NCBI RefSeq assembly: GCF_965638725.1
Contig: NC_134954.1
Location: 1,984,001-2,048,000 of the forward strand
Length of the DNA: 64,000 nucleotides
Direction: 5' to 3'
Source: Aptenodytes patagonicus
Taxonomy: Eukaryota > Chordata > Aves > Sphenisciformes > Spheniscidae
Part shown: piece after piece, positions 61,401 through 64,000 of the stretch
Position numbering within the stretch: position 1 is the first letter of the stretch
Layout of the letters: each line of letters begins with the position of its first letter
Program-made: the position numbers and the translations under genes
Notes under the pieces: model-generated
Seen by the model: only the letters and a program-made list of their open reading frames with translations
What the model was told of the DNA's origin: nothing
Databases searched by the model: none

Positions 61401-63160
61401 ACAACTGCAGAACTAGGTAAGTGTGAGAAAGGTAACAGCCACAAAAGTTGTTCGATATTAAAACTTGTATACAGATGTAAAAAAAGGTCAACAGCAATTA
61501 CGGCTCAAATACATTTACCCCAGTCTCCTGCAGTCGTAAGTACAAATGCGTAATACCAACCTTCTGGAAGGGAAGCAAGTTAATAAGCAGATACAGAACT
61601 CCTTGACAAACTACAGTCTGTGTCTGCAAGCACTTGGGAAAAGTCACTACAGCGCACCTGCATAAATGTTCTTTTCATTACAGAATGAGGGCAGTAACTT
61701 CCAAAGATAGGGAACACCGAACCTTCGTTTGTCTGCAGCACTGCATGAGTTACACAAGTTGTCTTCAATTGAGGAAAGACTTGTTTCTATTACCCATATT
61801 CCCCCCCACCCCAAATTTAAAGACATGTTTTATCCCCTTGACAAAGAGCTGAAGACAATTCATTTTTCTTGGAGCAATTAACTGATTAGGATGAACTTTT
61901 CATGAAATCCCCTTCCATCCCATTCCCCATGCTGTTCATCTACAAACAAACCACACATTTCCAGGTGATAAAAAAATACTGCGTCATCTGAGCACCTTAT
62001 TTTGCCCATCTAAGACAAAACAGTTCTCCTTACATCTCTAAGAAGATTAAAAACTGACATCGCATTTCTCATGTGCTAGAGATGAGCGTTAGTATGTTAT
62101 TTAAGTACAAAGCTAATGTAACTTAAATTTTCTATGCTATGTAATGATTTCTTTGTATCAGATTATTAGCAAGTATTAAATAGAAAACTAATCCTATTCA
62201 TTATTCTGACATCACCTTTGGCAGTCCATTCCAGATTGCTATTACTCACATTATGTACAGTGGTTGTAAAATTTGACAGGAATTAGAAACTTCAACAGGC
62301 TACCATAAAATTGTCAGAATTCATCTGTGAAGTGTCTATGGCCTATACAGAAAAAAAACTTTTGAAAATTTGCTTTTGTGTAGGAAAGACACAGGCAACA
62401 ATAGGTAAAGTGTTGCCAGCCCAAGTTTTGATTTCCCCAGCACGAGTCCGTGACCATAACTCAGTTCAGTTGCCTTTAACTCCCCTTGTTAATGATACCA
62501 AAGCACAGAACATACAAATCAAGCAACAAATATTGGTAGCTGCTAAAATATACCAAAGTTACACTGCTGATATAAAATAGGAATTTATTTCCAGAGATCA
62601 AAGTATATGAAAACTACAGAAATCTGCTCTTCTATGTCACTTTAGTGGTAGAGCAAACTTCACAGACTGGTATTTGAACAAAGGAGAAGGGAGCGTTACA
62701 TATACAAGTATCTGCAGACGTTTTTCAGAAAGACAAAAATAAGTTAGATATACAAAGCTGTAACAGAAAGTCATGGTAAAAAAACCAGATTAAGCAGCAT
62801 TAAACCAGAGTTCAGTGCAAACAAGGTTGTTCATAGCTTGCAGAGCAAAAAGTTACTCTTTTGGAAGTTTTCATTTTACATTTCACAAATTTACAACTGA
62901 AAAAGCAGGCATGCAAGTTTTCCTAGAAAAGACTATTCACACACACAGTTAAAGATCTTCATTAACACTAAGTACAAAGTTTCATGCACATATTCACCAG
63001 ATAGCTTGTTTAATGAGAGGCCAAAGAAGGTAACCACTACAAAAAGAGATCGTTCAATCACTGAACATTTTCTGTTTTGTTTCGTTTTCTCCACATTTAT
63101 TGCCACCTCTCATTTGTAGATATGGCTCTAGAATGAAGCTAAAAAGTTACAGATCCTTAC

Positions 63161-63261
63161 CTGCCACACCAGCTGAAATCATGTGTACCTGGGTAGAATC
63201 TGGATTGAAAATATTGTTCAACTTTTCCTTGCAGTTTGAGTAAGCAGCAAAATATATGGCT
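63161..63261 (-). CDS. SLC25A36: SLC25A36 internal exon (101 bp), most 5' exon visible
   Basis: Encodes about residues 96-128: [20 protein letters not shown], then [13 protein letters not shown]. The acceptor is CTAATTTTAG (63262) and the donor GTGGCAG|GTAAGG (63160). Its first base completes a split Arg codon and its last base starts the Gly codon of the next exon. This region is the end of transmembrane helix 2, the intermembrane-side loop and the start of transmembrane helix 3. SNCKEKLN and [10 protein letters not shown] are shared almost exactly with the mammalian protein, with small changes such as NNIFNP and the GVA ending. The remaining N-terminal exons (about residues 1-94, with the first carrier signature) lie beyond the right edge of the window. 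Confidence 0.96.
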
Positions 63262-64000
63262 CTAAAATTAGAACAAAATCCAAGTTATGTTACATTTTAT
63301 GTGTTGATACCCTTATGAGCGGTGCCATTAACTTCACTAACTCAAGATGATCTTGGTTCAAGTCTTGCTTCCTCAGTAAAAAACTACTCAAGGAATAACT
63401 CTTGCAAAGTAGCACGACTATTCTAGGAATGGTAAAGAAAAAAACCAAATCATACTTTACAACCTTTTCTTCCACAACAGCTCCAATTAACAATTAGTGA
63501 GGGGAAGGATAGATAATTAGAAATATGGCGGTGATTTTTGTGACACTAGGAAGTTTAGCCAGGGAAACAAAACACTGCTGAACTAAGAACTGAAGTTACA
63601 GTATTCTGTATTTCTTTAATAAGAGATCACATTTATTCTAATGGACCTAAACTCATTTCAACAGCATCATAATTTCAAGAGAACTAGCAAGTATCTAGCA
63701 TTTTTTTAGAAAACCAAACAGCACACCTAATATTTATATTATTCTAGCATTTAAGATGTAAATATTGATAACTTGTGGTTATACTTTATAACTTGTAGTT
63801 ATAAATATTTATATTTTACATGCTAGAACAGCTGTGAAGCTGGGATCCGCATTTTGTTTCTCTAGTTCTGTATTTGGAATAGACCAATTTTTTTCCCTGA
63901 ATACACTACCAAAAAATTTGTAAACTTGTAACTACATTCAAGTCTGAGCTGCTATCAAAACAAAGCTAGACATAAAAGCATGCCAATGCAATATATTATG
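63262..64000 (-). other. SLC25A36 intron, continues off the window
   Basis: Intron sequence upstream of the first visible exon, phase 2 at its 3' end. It contains the AT-rich palindrome at 63742-63828. No further exon is seen before 64000. Confidence 0.85.
63742..63828. repeat. AT-rich imperfect palindrome, arms about 40-45 nt
   Basis: The left arm starts TTCTAGCATTTAAGATGTAA and the right arm, read in reverse complement, starts TTCTAGCATGTAAAATATAA. The match continues inwards through AATATT(G/T)ATAACT. The centre also holds a near-perfect tandem pair, ATAACTTGTGGTTATA and ATAACTTGTAGTTATA. It could be a small MITE or a long AT-rich hairpin in the pre-mRNA. Confidence 0.8.

Larger units (their letters stand above)
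55586..63160 (-). other. SLC25A36 large intron (7.6 kb)
   Basis: GT-AG intron, phase 1. No exon, CR1 or LTR is recognised inside. It contains a polypurine tract (56331-56392), a short (TA)n near 56784-56798 and a poly-T run (58454-58470). A GC-richer patch at 57830-58110 is open for 107 codons on -, but shows no family resemblance. Confidence 0.9.

Noticed and set aside
1..64000. CRISPR arrays, bacterial operons, tRNA or rRNA genes
   Set aside because: None seen. Spliced exons, CR1 elements and LTRs mark this as vertebrate nuclear DNA.

Overview
This is nuclear vertebrate DNA, almost certainly from a bird. Three CR1 LINE 3' ends carry the avian tail built on ATTCTATG. Three endogenous-retrovirus LTR fragments match, from memory, a family common in neoavian birds. 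The only firmly identified gene is a spliced vertebrate gene with GT-AG introns. It is mostly non-coding: nearly all of the many short open reading frames are chance or lie in repeats. || Layout. 1-1900: probably intronic or intergenic, with one weak candidate terminal exon on the + strand (405-483). 1900-3110: a strong CpG island, the clearest promoter in the window. It carries three good splice donors on the - strand, so it probably starts a gene running left off the window. By human gene order (SLC25A36 followed by SPSB4 on the same strand) the best guess is SPSB4, but no SPSB4 coding sequence is visible. 3110-46900: about 44 kb with no recognisable coding gene. It holds a second smaller CpG-rich patch (5325-5860), stretches that look like conserved non-coding elements, two LTR fragments (17.3-17.9 kb on +, 26.4-26.7 kb on -), three CR1 copies (18.8, 32.8 and 40.4 kb), and a degenerate CCTAA-rich tract near 23.7-24.4 kb. 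|| 52236-63261: the last four coding exons of SLC25A36 on the - strand. This is the mitochondrial pyrimidine nucleotide carrier PNC2. Splice sites and phases agree across all four exons, giving about 216 of an expected ~311 residues. The 5' exons lie beyond position 64000. The 3' UTR begins at 52235 and may run several kilobases left. One intron holds a truncated retroviral 5' junction (LTR end plus a lysine-tRNA primer binding site) in antisense orientation; the first visible intron contains a ~45-nt-arm AT-rich palindrome. || I did not find evidence of a novel biological system. The points most worth checking are the CpG island and what it drives, the orphan + strand exon, the second CpG patch, the AT-rich palindrome and the candidate conserved elements.
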